From Elizabethkingia miricola (GTDB lineage: Bacteria > Bacteroidota > Bacteroidia > Flavobacteriales > Weeksellaceae): 64,000 nucleotides of DNA. A program made the translations under genes and the position numbers. Location: NCBI RefSeq assembly GCF_001675285.1, contig NZ_LSGQ01000003.1:186001-250000 (forward strand), in the 5' to 3' direction. Positions within the stretch are counted from its first letter, which is position 1. Each line of letters opens with the position of its first letter. The notes beneath the pieces are model-generated. The model did not search any database, was not told the origin of the DNA, and saw only the letters and a program-made list of their open reading frames with translations. Shown here piece by piece: positions 17,040-25,442 of the stretch.

Positions 17040-17220
17040 GTACGGCTTCAATAGCTCGTCAGGTTCACTATAAATTCGGCCCAGCCTGACAACTCTAAAT
17101 TCACCATTTAGACATTCAGAAAATTAAGCTCTTGGTGGGCTTTGCTAAGTGTTAACGGCTTTGCATTCTTAAAAAGAGAATAAGAAGTAATAGACTCTTT
17201 GAGTTCCTCGCAATAAAATC

Positions 17221-17276
17221 ATGTTTTTTGTTTTAAAAACAGTTACAAATAACCGATTTTGCAGTTTTACAATAAT
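17221..17276 (+). repeat. Imperfect direct repeat, copy B
   Basis: About 56 bases from ATGTTTTTTGTTTTAAAAAC to GTTTTACAATAAT, the second copy of the repeat at 16986, 235 bases away. Confidence 0.7.
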
Positions 17277-17415
17277 TCCTTTATTAGAAAAATAATTTCG
17301 GGCTCACGCTAATATACCAACGTCCTGAAAAATAATGAATTATTTCATAAAATCTTTACAGACTTTGCGGTAAAATAATTCAGACAGTTTTTTAAATTTG
17401 TGAAGATTAAAATCT

Positions 17416-19062
17416 ATGCTTAAATATTTATCCCTATCCGTACTTAGCGGATTGTTGTTCGCAATATCGTGGCCCGCTCACGGAATACCTGTATTTATAT
17501 TCATTGCTTTTGTTCCACTCATGTTACTGGAGCATCATATTACTAATTTCAGTACAGTAAAAAGGAAAAAACTTGCAGTATTTGGATTCAGCTTTCTAAG
17601 CTTCTTCATCTGGAATGTACTTACTACATGGTGGTTATTCAATTCTCTAATGCCGGATGGTAGTCATTCCATTATAGCTGTAGCTGTGCCTACATTGCTT
17701 AATTCTACAATGATGTCGCTGGTATTTCTGTTCTATCATGTTTACAAAAAAAGGATAGGAACTTATCTGGGCTTGGTATTTTTTGTAGCCCTATGGATTT
17801 GTTTTGAGAAACTTCATACCAGTTGGGAGCTCAGCTGGCCATGGCTTACACTTGGAAACGCATTTGCAGGCTGGCATCAGTGGGTTCAGTGGTATGATAC
17901 AACAGGTGTCTTCGGTGGGTCTTTATGGATTCTGACGGCCAATGTTGCTGCTTATTATACATACCGACTTTTCCAGGTAACCAGAAAGAGAAAGGAACTC
18001 ATAAAAAATACAGCGATTTTCTTGGCCATTATATTAATCCCGCTGAGTTTATCCCTGGTAAAGTATAATCAGATAAAACTTACTTCTGATAAAACGGTGA
18101 ATGCAGTCTTGTTACAGCCTGAACTTGATCCTTATGCAGAAAAATACAGCAAGGATAGTATTACTATTGTAAATGAGTTATTGGATATAGCTAAAAAGAA
18201 TACAAAAGGGAAAGTAGATTTCTTTATTGCTCCGGAAACTGCAATTCCAGGTTCCGGAGGACTTAGTGAAAATGGCTTTGCCTATAGCCATGTTCTGAAC
18301 AGTATACAGGATTTTACAAAACAATATCCGCAATCGGTATTCCTGACAGGAGCTTCAACTTATAAAGTTTACTCAAGTGAAGAGAAAGCTTCTGAAACGG
18401 CTTACCTGGTAGGAAACGTTGGTGTGTGGGTAGATAGTTATAATACAGCATTGCAGATTGTTCCGGGACAAAAGATAGAAACTTATCATAAAGGAAAACT
18501 GGTCCCTGGTGTGGAAAGTTTCCCCTATATAACAGTGCTAAAACCGTTGCTGGGTGAAGCTATGCTGAACTTTGGCGGAACAATAGCATCACTGGGAAGT
18601 GATAAAGAAAGAAAAGTGTTTTCAAATCCGTACAATACTGCTAAAGTTGCTCCTATTATTTGCTATGAAAGTGTTTATGGAGAATATGTAACAGAATATG
18701 TAAAGAACGGAGCTAATCTATTAGCAATTATGACCAATGATTCCTGGTGGGGGTACTCGCCTGGTCACCGCCAGTTATTAGCTCTGGCAAAACTAAGAGC
18801 AATAGAAACGCGTAAAGAAGTTGTGCGTGCAGCTAATAGCGGTACAAGTGCCCATATCAATGTCAGGGGAGATGTTGTAGAGAATCTTCCTTACGGTGCT
18901 CAGGGAGCAATTCAGGTGAAGGCAGGGATTTTTGAAGGAGAAACTCCTTATGTGAAATACGGAGATGTAATTTATAGAATAGCATTATTTGTATTTGGTT
19001 TTCTGTTTATCTATTTTTGGTCTCAAATCTATTTATCAAGTAAAAATAAAGTCAAGAAATAA
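17416..19062 (+). CDS. lnt: Apolipoprotein N-acyltransferase
   Basis: Transfers the third acyl chain to the N-terminal cysteine of lipoproteins at the inner membrane. The 548-residue protein has about seven N-terminal membrane helices (residues 1-215), a periplasmic nitrilase domain (about 225-500) and one final helix (IALFVFGFLFIYFW). The catalytic triad is visible: Glu in IAPETAIPG, Lys in YHKGKLVPGVESFP and Cys in APIICYESVYGEYV. The window encodes many lipoproteins that need this step. The stop overlaps the ATG of the ROK gene by one base, so the two are cotranscribed. Confidence 0.95.
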   Translation: MLKYLSLSVLSGLLFAISWPAHGIPVFIFIAFVPLMLLEHHITNFSTVKRKKLAVFGFSFLSFFIWNVLTTWWLFNSLMPDGSHSIIAVAVPTLLNSTMMSLVFLFYHVYKKRIGTYLGLVFFVALWICFEKLHTSWELSWPWLTLGNAFAGWHQWVQWYDTTGVFGGSLWILTANVAAYYTYRLFQVTRKRKELIKNTAIFLAIILIPLSLSLVKYNQIKLTSDKTVNAVLLQPELDPYAEKYSKDSITIVNELLDIAKKNTKGKVDFFIAPETAIPGSGGLSENGFAYSHVLNSIQDFTKQYPQSVFLTGASTYKVYSSEEKASETAYLVGNVGVWVDSYNTALQIVPGQKIETYHKGKLVPGVESFPYITVLKPLLGEAMLNFGGTIASLGSDKERKVFSNPYNTAKVAPIICYESVYGEYVTEYVKNGANLLAIMTNDSWWGYSPGHRQLLALAKLRAIETRKEVVRAANSGTSAHINVRGDVVENLPYGAQGAIQVKAGIFEGETPYVKYGDVIYRIALFVFGFLFIYFWSQIYLSSKNKVKK

Positions 19063-19922
19063 TGCAAAATATAGTTGGCATAGACATAGGCGGATCACAT
19101 ATTACCTTAGCACAGGTAGATCCTGAGAAACATGAAATTATTACTTCTACTTATGTCCGTGAGCGTGTAGACTCTTTCGCAGATCCTGAAACAATTTTCC
19201 ATGCCTGGGTTTCGGGTATTGAAAAAGCTGTTGGAAATTTAAGAAAAGAGGAATTACTTATTGGTATCGCTATGCCGGGACCCTTCGATTACGAAAATGG
19301 TGTCTCATTGATGTTACAAGGAAAGTTTCGTTCCATATATGAAGTGAACATCAAAGAAGAACTGGCACGCCGTCTGGAAATAAATAAAAATCAGATTCAT
19401 TTCATCAATGATGCTGCTGCTTTTCTTGAAGGAGAAGTATTTGGCGGCTGTGTACAAGGACACGGAAGAATTTTTGGTGTTACGCTTGGTACAGGTTTGG
19501 GAACTACCTTTTACAACGGAACTGTAGCTACTGATGAAGATTTGTGGAATTCACCTTTTCATGAGAGTATCTGTGAAGATTACCTTGCGACAAGATGGTT
19601 TGTTAACCGTTATGCGGAACTAACAGGTGAAACAATTACAGGAGCTAAAGATTTACTGGATAAGCCAGAGGAGCTTCGAAACAAAATGTTCGATGAATAT
19701 GCAGATTCTTTTGCGGAATTTATACTGAAATATGTAAAATATTATGACCCTGAAGTTTTAGTGATCGGAGGCAATATTTCTAAAGCATATCCTTATTTTT
19801 CTGAACGTTTAAATCATATTCTTGAGGAGAACCGGATAGAGCTGAAAATTGAAATATCCGAAATTTTTGAAGATGCAGCAATTCTCGGAGCAGCTAGTTA
19901 TGCTTTGAAAATGAAAAACTAA
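19062..19922 (+). CDS. ROK family sugar kinase
   Basis: A 286-residue ROK-family protein, probably phosphorylating a hexose. The phosphate motif VGIDIGGSHITLAQVD is at the N-terminus, INDAAAFLEGEVFGG carries the catalytic aspartate (about 113), and VTLGTGLGTTFYNG is the second phosphate loop. The zinc-binding cysteine motif common in ROK proteins (CxCGxxGCxE) is absent; HESICEDYLATRWF stands near that position. There is no helix-turn-helix, so it is a kinase type, not a NagC/XylR repressor. Neighbouring GH92 and cupin isomerase genes make mannose the likeliest substrate; this is inference. Confidence 0.88.
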   Translation: MQNIVGIDIGGSHITLAQVDPEKHEIITSTYVRERVDSFADPETIFHAWVSGIEKAVGNLRKEELLIGIAMPGPFDYENGVSLMLQGKFRSIYEVNIKEELARRLEINKNQIHFINDAAAFLEGEVFGGCVQGHGRIFGVTLGTGLGTTFYNGTVATDEDLWNSPFHESICEDYLATRWFVNRYAELTGETITGAKDLLDKPEELRNKMFDEYADSFAEFILKYVKYYDPEVLVIGGNISKAYPYFSERLNHILEENRIELKIEISEIFEDAAILGAASYALKMKN

Positions 19923-19941
19923 AACCTGTAACTGTTAAACT

Positions 19942-22221
19942 ATGAGAAAAAAAATTATTGTAACTGTTTTGTCACTTTGCAGTTATTTCTCCTTTGGACA
20001 AGATCTTAAGCCTGTAGATTATGTAAATACCCTTATGGGTACACAATCTAAACATTCTCTGTCCAACGGAAATACATATCCGGCAGTCGGTTTGCCATGG
20101 GGAATGAATCTATGGACACCACAAACCGGAAAAATGGGTGACGGCTGGGCTTATACTTATGATGCGGATAAAATAAAAGGCTTCAAACAGACTCATCAGC
20201 CATCCCCGTGGATGAATGATTATGGTGCATTTGCCATAATGCCGGGAGTTGGTAAGCCTAAATTTAAAGAAGATGAACGAGCCAGCTGGTTTAGTCATAA
20301 AGCTGAGGTTGCGACACCTTATTCCTATAGCGTGTATCTGGCAGATGCAGATGTAACGACAGAACTTACACCAACAGAAAGAGCAGCCTATTTTAAGTTT
20401 GATTTTCCTAAAACGGATAGTGCATATGTAGTAATTGATGCACTGGACAAAGGATCATATATCAAAATACTTCCTAAGGAAAAGAAAATTATTGGGTATA
20501 CAACCAGATATGCAGCAGGTAAATACGAAAATTTCAAAAATTACTTTGTTGTTCAGTTTGATAAAGATTTTGATCTGACATCAGCATGGAAAGATAATGT
20601 ACTGGTGAATGATCAGTTGGAGATCACAAGCAATCATGCAGGAGCGATTGTAGGTTTTAAGCTTAAGGCAAAAGAATCCGTTTATGCAAGGGTAGCATCA
20701 TCCTTTATTAGCTTTGAACAAGCTGAAATTAATCTGAAAAGAGAAATTGGGAATCAGTCTTTTGCTCAGGTAAAAAGCAATGCTAAAGATATCTGGAGCA
20801 AAACATTGGGTAAAATTGAGGTTAAAGGCGGAACAGATGAACAATACAGAACGTTTTATTCTGCGATGTACCGTACTTTGTTCTTCCCGCAAAAACTTTA
20901 TGAAATAGATGCTCAGAATAAAATAAAACACTGGAGCCCTTATAACGGGAAAATATTAGATGGAAGAATGTTTGCAGGAACAGGTTTCTGGGATACTTTC
21001 CGGGCTTTGTACCCGTTCCTGAATCTGGTGTATCCAAGCATTAATGTAGAAATGCAGGAGGGACTGGCTAATGCATTCAAAGAAGGAGGTTTTCTTCCGG
21101 AGTGGAGCAGTCCGGGATTTGCAGATGTAATGATTGGTAATAACTCCGCTTCCGTAGTTGCAGATGCTTACATAAAAGGGCTTAGAGGCTATGATATTGA
21201 AACCTTGTGGAAAGCTGTTGTTCATGGTGCCAATAATGAAGGACCGATGGATGCTGTCGGAAGAAGAGGTGTTTCTTACTACAACTCTTTAGGTTATGTT
21301 CCTTATGATGTTCAGATTAATGAAAATGCTGCACGTACACTGGAATATGCTTATGATGATTTTGCGATTTACCAGTTAGGAAAAGCACTTGGAAAACCTG
21401 AGTCTGAAATCGGGATTTTTAAGAAAAGAGCTTATAACTATAAAAATGTTTTTGATACCTCTACCGGAATGATGAGAGGTAAAAATAAAGACGGGAAATT
21501 CCAGTCTCCTTTTAATCCGTTTAAATGGGGAGATGCTTTTACAGAAGGTAACAGCTGGCATTATACCTGGTCAGTCTTTCAGGATATTGACGGACTGTCT
21601 AAGTTAATGGGAGGCAAAAAGAAATTTGAAGCAAAATTGGATGAGGTATTTTCATTACCACCAGTTTTTGATGATTCTTATTACGGATCTGTAATTCACG
21701 AAATCCGTGAGATGCAAATTATGAATATGGGACAATATGCACATGGTAATCAACCAATTCAGCATATGATCTATTTATACAATTATGCAGGTGCTCCTTA
21801 TAAGACACAATACTGGACACGCCAGGTGATTAACAAATTGTATAAGCCTACACCGGACGGATATTGTGGAGATGAGGATAATGGGCAAACATCAGCATGG
21901 TATGTGTTTTCGGCCTTAGGTTTTTATCCGGTAACACCGGCTACCAATCAGTATGTTTTGGGAGCTCCATTATTCAAGGAAGCAACTATTCACCTGGAGA
22001 ATGGTAAAAAAATTGAAATTAAAGCACCACAGAACAGCCAGGAAAATATATATGTGGAATCTTTAAAGGTGAATAACCTGCCTTATTCTAAAAACTGGTT
22101 GAACCATCAGGAATTGATGAAAGGAGCGGTGTTGAATTTTGATATGAAAGCACAGCCTAATAAAGAAAGAGGTTCACAGGAAAAAGATTTTCCTTACTCT
22201 ATGTCAACAGAAAAATTATAA
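19942..22221 (+). CDS. GH92 family glycosyl hydrolase, probable alpha-mannosidase
   Basis: A 759-residue secreted protein of glycoside hydrolase family 92, calcium-dependent exo-alpha-mannosidases. A signal peptide (KKIIVTVLSLCSYFSFGQ) is followed by the family start VDYVNTLMGTQS, the segment SNGNTYPAVGLPWGMNLWTPQTG, INENAARTLEYAYDDF, AHGNQPIQHMIYLYNYAGAP and DEDNGQTSAWYVFSALGFYPV. Length is normal for the family. It should act in the periplasm or at the surface, trimming mannose from glycans such as host N-glycans. It lies 19 bases after the ROK kinase gene and 19 bases before the cupin gene. Confidence 0.94.
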   Translation: MRKKIIVTVLSLCSYFSFGQDLKPVDYVNTLMGTQSKHSLSNGNTYPAVGLPWGMNLWTPQTGKMGDGWAYTYDADKIKGFKQTHQPSPWMNDYGAFAIMPGVGKPKFKEDERASWFSHKAEVATPYSYSVYLADADVTTELTPTERAAYFKFDFPKTDSAYVVIDALDKGSYIKILPKEKKIIGYTTRYAAGKYENFKNYFVVQFDKDFDLTSAWKDNVLVNDQLEITSNHAGAIVGFKLKAKESVYARVASSFISFEQAEINLKREIGNQSFAQVKSNAKDIWSKTLGKIEVKGGTDEQYRTFYSAMYRTLFFPQKLYEIDAQNKIKHWSPYNGKILDGRMFAGTGFWDTFRALYPFLNLVYPSINVEMQEGLANAFKEGGFLPEWSSPGFADVMIGNNSASVVADAYIKGLRGYDIETLWKAVVHGANNEGPMDAVGRRGVSYYNSLGYVPYDVQINENAARTLEYAYDDFAIYQLGKALGKPESEIGIFKKRAYNYKNVFDTSTGMMRGKNKDGKFQSPFNPFKWGDAFTEGNSWHYTWSVFQDIDGLSKLMGGKKKFEAKLDEVFSLPPVFDDSYYGSVIHEIREMQIMNMGQYAHGNQPIQHMIYLYNYAGAPYKTQYWTRQVINKLYKPTPDGYCGDEDNGQTSAWYVFSALGFYPVTPATNQYVLGAPLFKEATIHLENGKKIEIKAPQNSQENIYVESLKVNNLPYSKNWLNHQELMKGAVLNFDMKAQPNKERGSQEKDFPYSMSTEKL

Positions 22222-22240
22222 CAGAGATATTTAATATATT

Positions 22241-22738
22241 ATGAATACTGAAAAAACAGAAATCTTTAACAGAATAGAAAAAACACTTGGAGAACAAGGG
22301 TTTAATATTGTAGCAAAAGATGATAGCAGACCTTGGGGAGGCTTCTTTGTAATCGAAGAAAAACAGGCTCAGGATTTCGCTAATCAATATTTTGACGGAA
22401 TTGATGTAGAAAGCCTGAAGATAGGAGGGAAGCTAAGTCCTAAAATTCTTTTGGTTGCTCCTCAGGCTAGATTAAGCTGGCAGTATCACCACAGAAGAGC
22501 TGAAATATGGCAAGTTGTGGATGGTGTTGTAGGTATTAAAAGAAGTAATACTGATGAAGAAGGCGAATTAAAAGAATATAGCCCAAAAGATCAGGTAAAG
22601 CTAGAACAGGGAGAAAGACACCGTCTAATCGGGTTAGAAGGATGGGGAGTAGTTGCCGAGATCTGGCAGCATACAGATGCTGATAATCCGTCCGACGAGG
22701 ATGATATTGTAAGGGTACAGGATGATTTTGGAAGATAA
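22241..22738 (+). CDS. Cupin protein, phosphomannose-isomerase-like
   Basis: A 165-residue single-domain cupin of the type II mannose-6-phosphate isomerase group, sometimes labelled phosphoheptose isomerase. Signs are SRPWGGFFVI near the N-terminus, KILLVAPQARLSWQYHHRRAEIWQVVDGVVGIK with the metal histidines in YHHRRAEIW (about 85-93), and LEQGERHRLIGLEGWGVVAEIWQH. Short stand-alone proteins of this kind occur in Bacteroidota. Placement behind a mannosidase and a ROK kinase suggests conversion of mannose 6-phosphate to fructose 6-phosphate, closing a short mannose route. Activity is unproven. Confidence 0.82.
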   Translation: MNTEKTEIFNRIEKTLGEQGFNIVAKDDSRPWGGFFVIEEKQAQDFANQYFDGIDVESLKIGGKLSPKILLVAPQARLSWQYHHRRAEIWQVVDGVVGIKRSNTDEEGELKEYSPKDQVKLEQGERHRLIGLEGWGVVAEIWQHTDADNPSDEDDIVRVQDDFGR

Positions 22739-22827
22739 TTTTAAACTTTCATATTCATCGTAACCTCTCATTATATCGTGAACGATAAGTATTCTGAAAA
22801 GATTTTCAGGAAAATAAAATATAAAAT

Positions 22828-22859
22828 TTTGTGTGTTTGAAAAAAAATACATAATTTTG
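22828..22859 (+). promoter_or_regulatory. Bacteroidota-type promoter for ribosomal protein operon
   Basis: TTTG (22828-22831), a 20-base spacer and TAATTTTG (22852-22859) match the Bacteroidota consensus TTG - about 17-23 - TAnnTTTG. It lies 36 bases upstream of the rpmB start, on the coding strand. Confidence 0.7.
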
Positions 22860-22895
22860 CACTTCAATTTGAATAAGTAGTAAAAGACTAAAGAT

Positions 22896-23132
22896 ATGTC
22901 AAAAATTTGCCAGATAACAGGTAAGCGTGCAATGGTCGGGAACCACGTTTCTCACGCCAATAATAAGACCAAAAGACGCTTTGAGATTAATTTATTGGAA
23001 AAGAAATTTTACCTTCCGGAGCAAGAGAAGCACGTTACTTTGAAAGTATCTGCTCACGGATTGAGAGTTATTAACAAGATTGGTGTTGAGGAAGCTATTG
23101 AAAGAGCTACTAGAAACGGATTTATTAAATAA
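22896..23132 (+). CDS. rpmB: 50S ribosomal protein L28
   Basis: Ribosomal protein bL28 of 78 residues, a structural part of the large subunit. The sequence starts MSKICQITGKRAMVGNHVSH and continues with NNKTKRRFEINLLEKKF and LKVSAHGLRVINKIG, all family hallmarks. It is followed by rpmG after seven bases, the usual bL28-bL33 pair, and a good promoter lies upstream. Confidence 0.97.
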   Translation: MSKICQITGKRAMVGNHVSHANNKTKRRFEINLLEKKFYLPEQEKHVTLKVSAHGLRVINKIGVEEAIERATRNGFIK

Positions 23133-23139
23133 TTAGAAA

Positions 23140-23322
23140 ATGGCAAAGAAAGGTAATAGAGTGCAAGTAATATTAGAGTGCACTGAGCATAAAGAATCCG
23201 GAATGCCGGGGATGTCAAGATACATCACAACAAAAAACAAAAAGAATACAACTGAAAGATTAGAGTTGAAGAAATTCAACGCTGTTTTGAAGAAGTATAC
23301 TGTTCATAAAGAAATTAAATAA
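23140..23322 (+). CDS. rpmG: 50S ribosomal protein L33
   Basis: Ribosomal protein bL33 of 60 residues. Visible family features are [34 protein letters not shown] and ending HKEIK. It lacks the paired CxxC zinc ribbon, so it is a zinc-free form. It lies between rpmB and the bL38-type gene in one operon. Confidence 0.97.
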   Translation: MAKKGNRVQVILECTEHKESGMPGMSRYITTKNKKNTTERLELKKFNAVLKKYTVHKEIK

Positions 23323-23342
23323 CTTCTTAAAATAATAAGACA

Positions 23343-23492
23343 ATGGCTAAGAAAGTTGTAGCAACCCTTCAGACATCTTCTAAAAAAATGACTAAAGTGG
23401 TTAAAATGGTTAAATCACCTAAGTCCGGCGCTTACGTTTTCGAAGAAAAAGTAATGAACGCTGATGAAGTAGATGCATATCTTAAAAAATAA
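23343..23492 (+). CDS. DUF4295 protein, probable ribosomal protein bL38
   Basis: A 49-residue basic protein starting MAKKVVATLQTSSKKMTKVV and ending EVDAYLKK. It matches the Bacteroidota DUF4295 family, which sits after rpmB-rpmG. I recall that the cryo-EM structure of the Flavobacterium johnsoniae ribosome described a new large-subunit protein, bL38, that corresponds to this family. The start lies 20 bases after rpmG and a strong terminator follows, so all three genes form one unit. Identity as DUF4295 is firm; the bL38 equation is from memory. Confidence 0.88.
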   Translation: MAKKVVATLQTSSKKMTKVVKMVKSPKSGAYVFEEKVMNADEVDAYLKK

Positions 23493-23518
23493 TTTAAGTT
23501 AAGAACTTAACATACAGA

Positions 23519-23547
23519 AAACTACCTATTTAGGTAGTTTTTTTTAT
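23519..23547 (+). terminator. Rho-independent terminator of the rpmB operon
   Basis: AAACTACCT (23519-23527) pairs with AGGTAGTTT (23532-23540) around a four-base loop, followed by a run of T to 23545. Confidence 0.92.
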
Positions 23548-23572
23548 ATATTTGTTTTATTAAACATTTAAT

Positions 23573-24049
23573 ATGAAACCATCCAGACGTATTTTAGTAT
23601 TCAGTTTGTTGCTGGGTTTCATGATAGTGTTTGGTCAGAAGAATGTTGAAATGATACAATTTAAAAATACAGAGTCGGTATTTCAGATCAAAGGGCTTTC
23701 TCAGGTAGTTGAAGTTCCTTTGGGAATCTCTAAAATGCTTATTTTATCGGGACAGGTTCCTGTTAATCAGAAAGGAGAAGTTGTTGGGACAGATGTCAGA
23801 ACGCAAACGCAGCAGGTATTTCAGAATATCCGCGCTGTTCTGGAGCATTGCGGAGCAAGCCTTAATGATATTGTAAAGCTAGGAATTTTCACTACTGATA
23901 TTTCTAAAATAGCCGAGTTTAGAGAAGTCAGAGATCAGTTTATTAATACCGAAAATCCGCCAGCCAGTTCTCTTTTAGAAGTAAAAGGACTGTTCAGGAA
24001 AGATGTATTTATAGAAGTAGAAGTTACGGCAATTGTTAAAAATAAATAA
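23573..24049 (+). CDS. Secreted RidA family protein lacking the key arginine
   Basis: A 158-residue RidA/YjgF/UK114-fold protein with an N-terminal signal peptide (RRILVFSLLLGFMIVFGQ), unusual for a family that is mostly cytoplasmic. Fold markers are LILSGQVPVNQKGEVVG, QTQQVFQNIRAVLEHCGASLNDIVKLGIF and FIEVEVTAIV. The catalytic arginine of true RidA (in PARSCVEV) is replaced: here the site reads PASSLLEV. Imine deaminase activity is therefore unlikely. It stands between the rpmB operon terminator and ftsY, 11 bases before ftsY. Function in the envelope is unknown. Confidence 0.88.
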   Translation: MKPSRRILVFSLLLGFMIVFGQKNVEMIQFKNTESVFQIKGLSQVVEVPLGISKMLILSGQVPVNQKGEVVGTDVRTQTQQVFQNIRAVLEHCGASLNDIVKLGIFTTDISKIAEFREVRDQFINTENPPASSLLEVKGLFRKDVFIEVEVTAIVKNK

Positions 24050-24060
24050 TATTTAGCTAA

Positions 24061-25023
24061 GTGAGTTGGTTTAAAAAAATATTCAAAAAAGAAGAAAAAG
24101 AATCTTTAGACAAAGGGTTGGAGAAATCCAGTCAGTCATTTTTTGATAAGGTAAGCAGAGCTGTTGTTGGAAAGAGTAAAGTTGATGATGAAGTTCTGGA
24201 TGATCTGGAAGAAGTATTAATTGCATCTGATGTAGGTGTTGAAACTACTGTGAAAATCATCAGAAGAATTGAAGACAGGGTAGCTAAAGACAAATATGTA
24301 AATGTAGCAGAGCTTAACAATATTCTTCGTGAAGAAATATCGGGCTTACTTTTGGAAAATCCACATGCCGGAACACAGAATATAGATAAGACTAAAAAGC
24401 CTTATGTAATAATGGTGGTGGGTGTAAATGGCGTTGGGAAAACAACAACGATTGGAAAACTTGCTCATCAGTTTAAATCAGAAGGGCTGAATGTTGTCCT
24501 TGGTGCTGCAGACACGTTCAGAGCTGCTGCAGTAGATCAGTTGGTCATTTGGTCTGAAAGAGTAGGGGTGCCGATTGTGAAACAAGCTATGGGATCTGAT
24601 CCTGCATCTGTTGCTTTCGATACAGTCCAATCTGCAGTGTCGCAAAATGCGGATGTTGTAATTATAGATACAGCTGGTAGGCTTCATAATAAGGTAAATC
24701 TTATGAATGAGCTTTCCAAGATTAAAAGAGTTATGCAAAAGGTGATTCCGGATGCTCCCCACGAGGTACTTTTAGTATTGGATGGGTCTACGGGACAAAA
24801 TGCTTTCGAGCAGGCAAAACAATTTACAGCAGCTACAGAAGTCTCGGCTTTGGCAGTTACTAAACTGGACGGAACAGCTAGAGGTGGAGTGGTGATTGGT
24901 ATCTCGGATCAGTTCCAGGTACCGGTGAAATATATAGGAGTAGGAGAAAAGATGCAGGATCTGCAACTTTTTAATGGTACAGAATTTGTTGACTCATTTT
25001 TCAAAAAGAGAGAAGAAAATTAA
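24061..25023 (+). CDS. ftsY: Signal recognition particle receptor FtsY
   Basis: The SRP receptor GTPase that docks ribosome-SRP complexes at the inner membrane. The 320-residue protein starts with GTG (SWFKKIFKKEEKE, an amphipathic basic start), followed by the N domain helices and the G domain. GTPase motifs are GVNGVGKTTTIGKLA (about 121-135), DTFRAAAVDQL, VIIDTAGRLHNK, TKLDGTARGG and a C-terminal VGEKMQDLQLFN. It lacks the long acidic A domain of E. coli FtsY, as is usual in this phylum. Confidence 0.97.
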   Translation: MSWFKKIFKKEEKESLDKGLEKSSQSFFDKVSRAVVGKSKVDDEVLDDLEEVLIASDVGVETTVKIIRRIEDRVAKDKYVNVAELNNILREEISGLLLENPHAGTQNIDKTKKPYVIMVVGVNGVGKTTTIGKLAHQFKSEGLNVVLGAADTFRAAAVDQLVIWSERVGVPIVKQAMGSDPASVAFDTVQSAVSQNADVVIIDTAGRLHNKVNLMNELSKIKRVMQKVIPDAPHEVLLVLDGSTGQNAFEQAKQFTAATEVSALAVTKLDGTARGGVVIGISDQFQVPVKYIGVGEKMQDLQLFNGTEFVDSFFKKREEN

Positions 25024-25104
25024 TTTGCAGTTTTTAATTAAATTCTGCTAAATTTGAGATAACAAAGTTAAACTATTTTATAATCTATTAAAAATCACAA
25101 AATT

Positions 25105-25365
25105 ATGGGCTGGATTACATATATTGTATTTGGGCTTATTGCTGGGGCAATCGCTAAGGCAATACATCCGGGTAAGGATCCGGGAGGCTGGTTAGTAACT
25201 ATTCTTCTAGGTATTCTGGGATCTATTTTAGGACGCTGGATAGCTGGCGCTATAGGCTGGTATGCAGCTGACAGTTTCTGGAGTTTCAAAAACTGGCTGT
25301 TCTCAATCGGAGGCGCAATTCTACTATTGTTTATCTATAGTAAGGTAGTCTCTAATAAGGAGTAA
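25105..25365 (+). CDS. GlsB/YeaQ/YmgE family stress membrane protein
   Basis: An 86-residue membrane protein of the transglycosylase-associated (GlsB/YeaQ/YmgE) family. It has three hydrophobic segments; glycine-rich motifs IVFGLIAGAIAKAIHPG and GGWLVTILLGILGSILG are typical. Family members are often stress induced; the molecular role is not known. A very strong hairpin follows. Confidence 0.9.
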   Translation: MGWITYIVFGLIAGAIAKAIHPGKDPGGWLVTILLGILGSILGRWIAGAIGWYAADSFWSFKNWLFSIGGAILLLFIYSKVVSNKE

Positions 25366-25384
25366 GAAATTATTGATGTTTAAT

Positions 25385-25424
25385 AAAAAGTAAAGGCGGG
25401 AAAATTTTCCCGCCTTTACTTTTT
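25385..25424. terminator. Bidirectional terminator, perfect 40-base palindrome
   Basis: Two 20-base arms (25385-25404 and 25405-25424) are exact reverse complements, with core TAAAGGCGGGAAAA and A/T ends. It sits between convergent glsB-like and sppA genes and has A and T runs suited to both directions. Confidence 0.92.
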
Positions 25425-25442
25425 ATTCATTCTTTACAATGA

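Larger units (their letters stand above)
16972..17415. other. Non-coding region with decayed intergenic repeats
   Basis: No credible gene is seen in these 444 bases. The stretch holds two copies of an approximately 55-base imperfect repeat (annotated separately) and several CTTTGC words (near 17145, 17170 and 17373), reminiscent of CTTTGCG-rich intergenic repeats I know from flavobacteria. A TAAATTTG sequence at 17393-17400 is a possible -7 box for lnt, with TTG 15 bases upstream, shorter than the usual spacing. Confidence 0.6.

Noticed and set aside
17041-17110. A stem GTCAGG...CCTGAC resembling a small RNA or tRNA arm
   Set aside because: No acceptor stem, anticodon arm or T-loop signature is present; it is probably part of the decayed repeat region.
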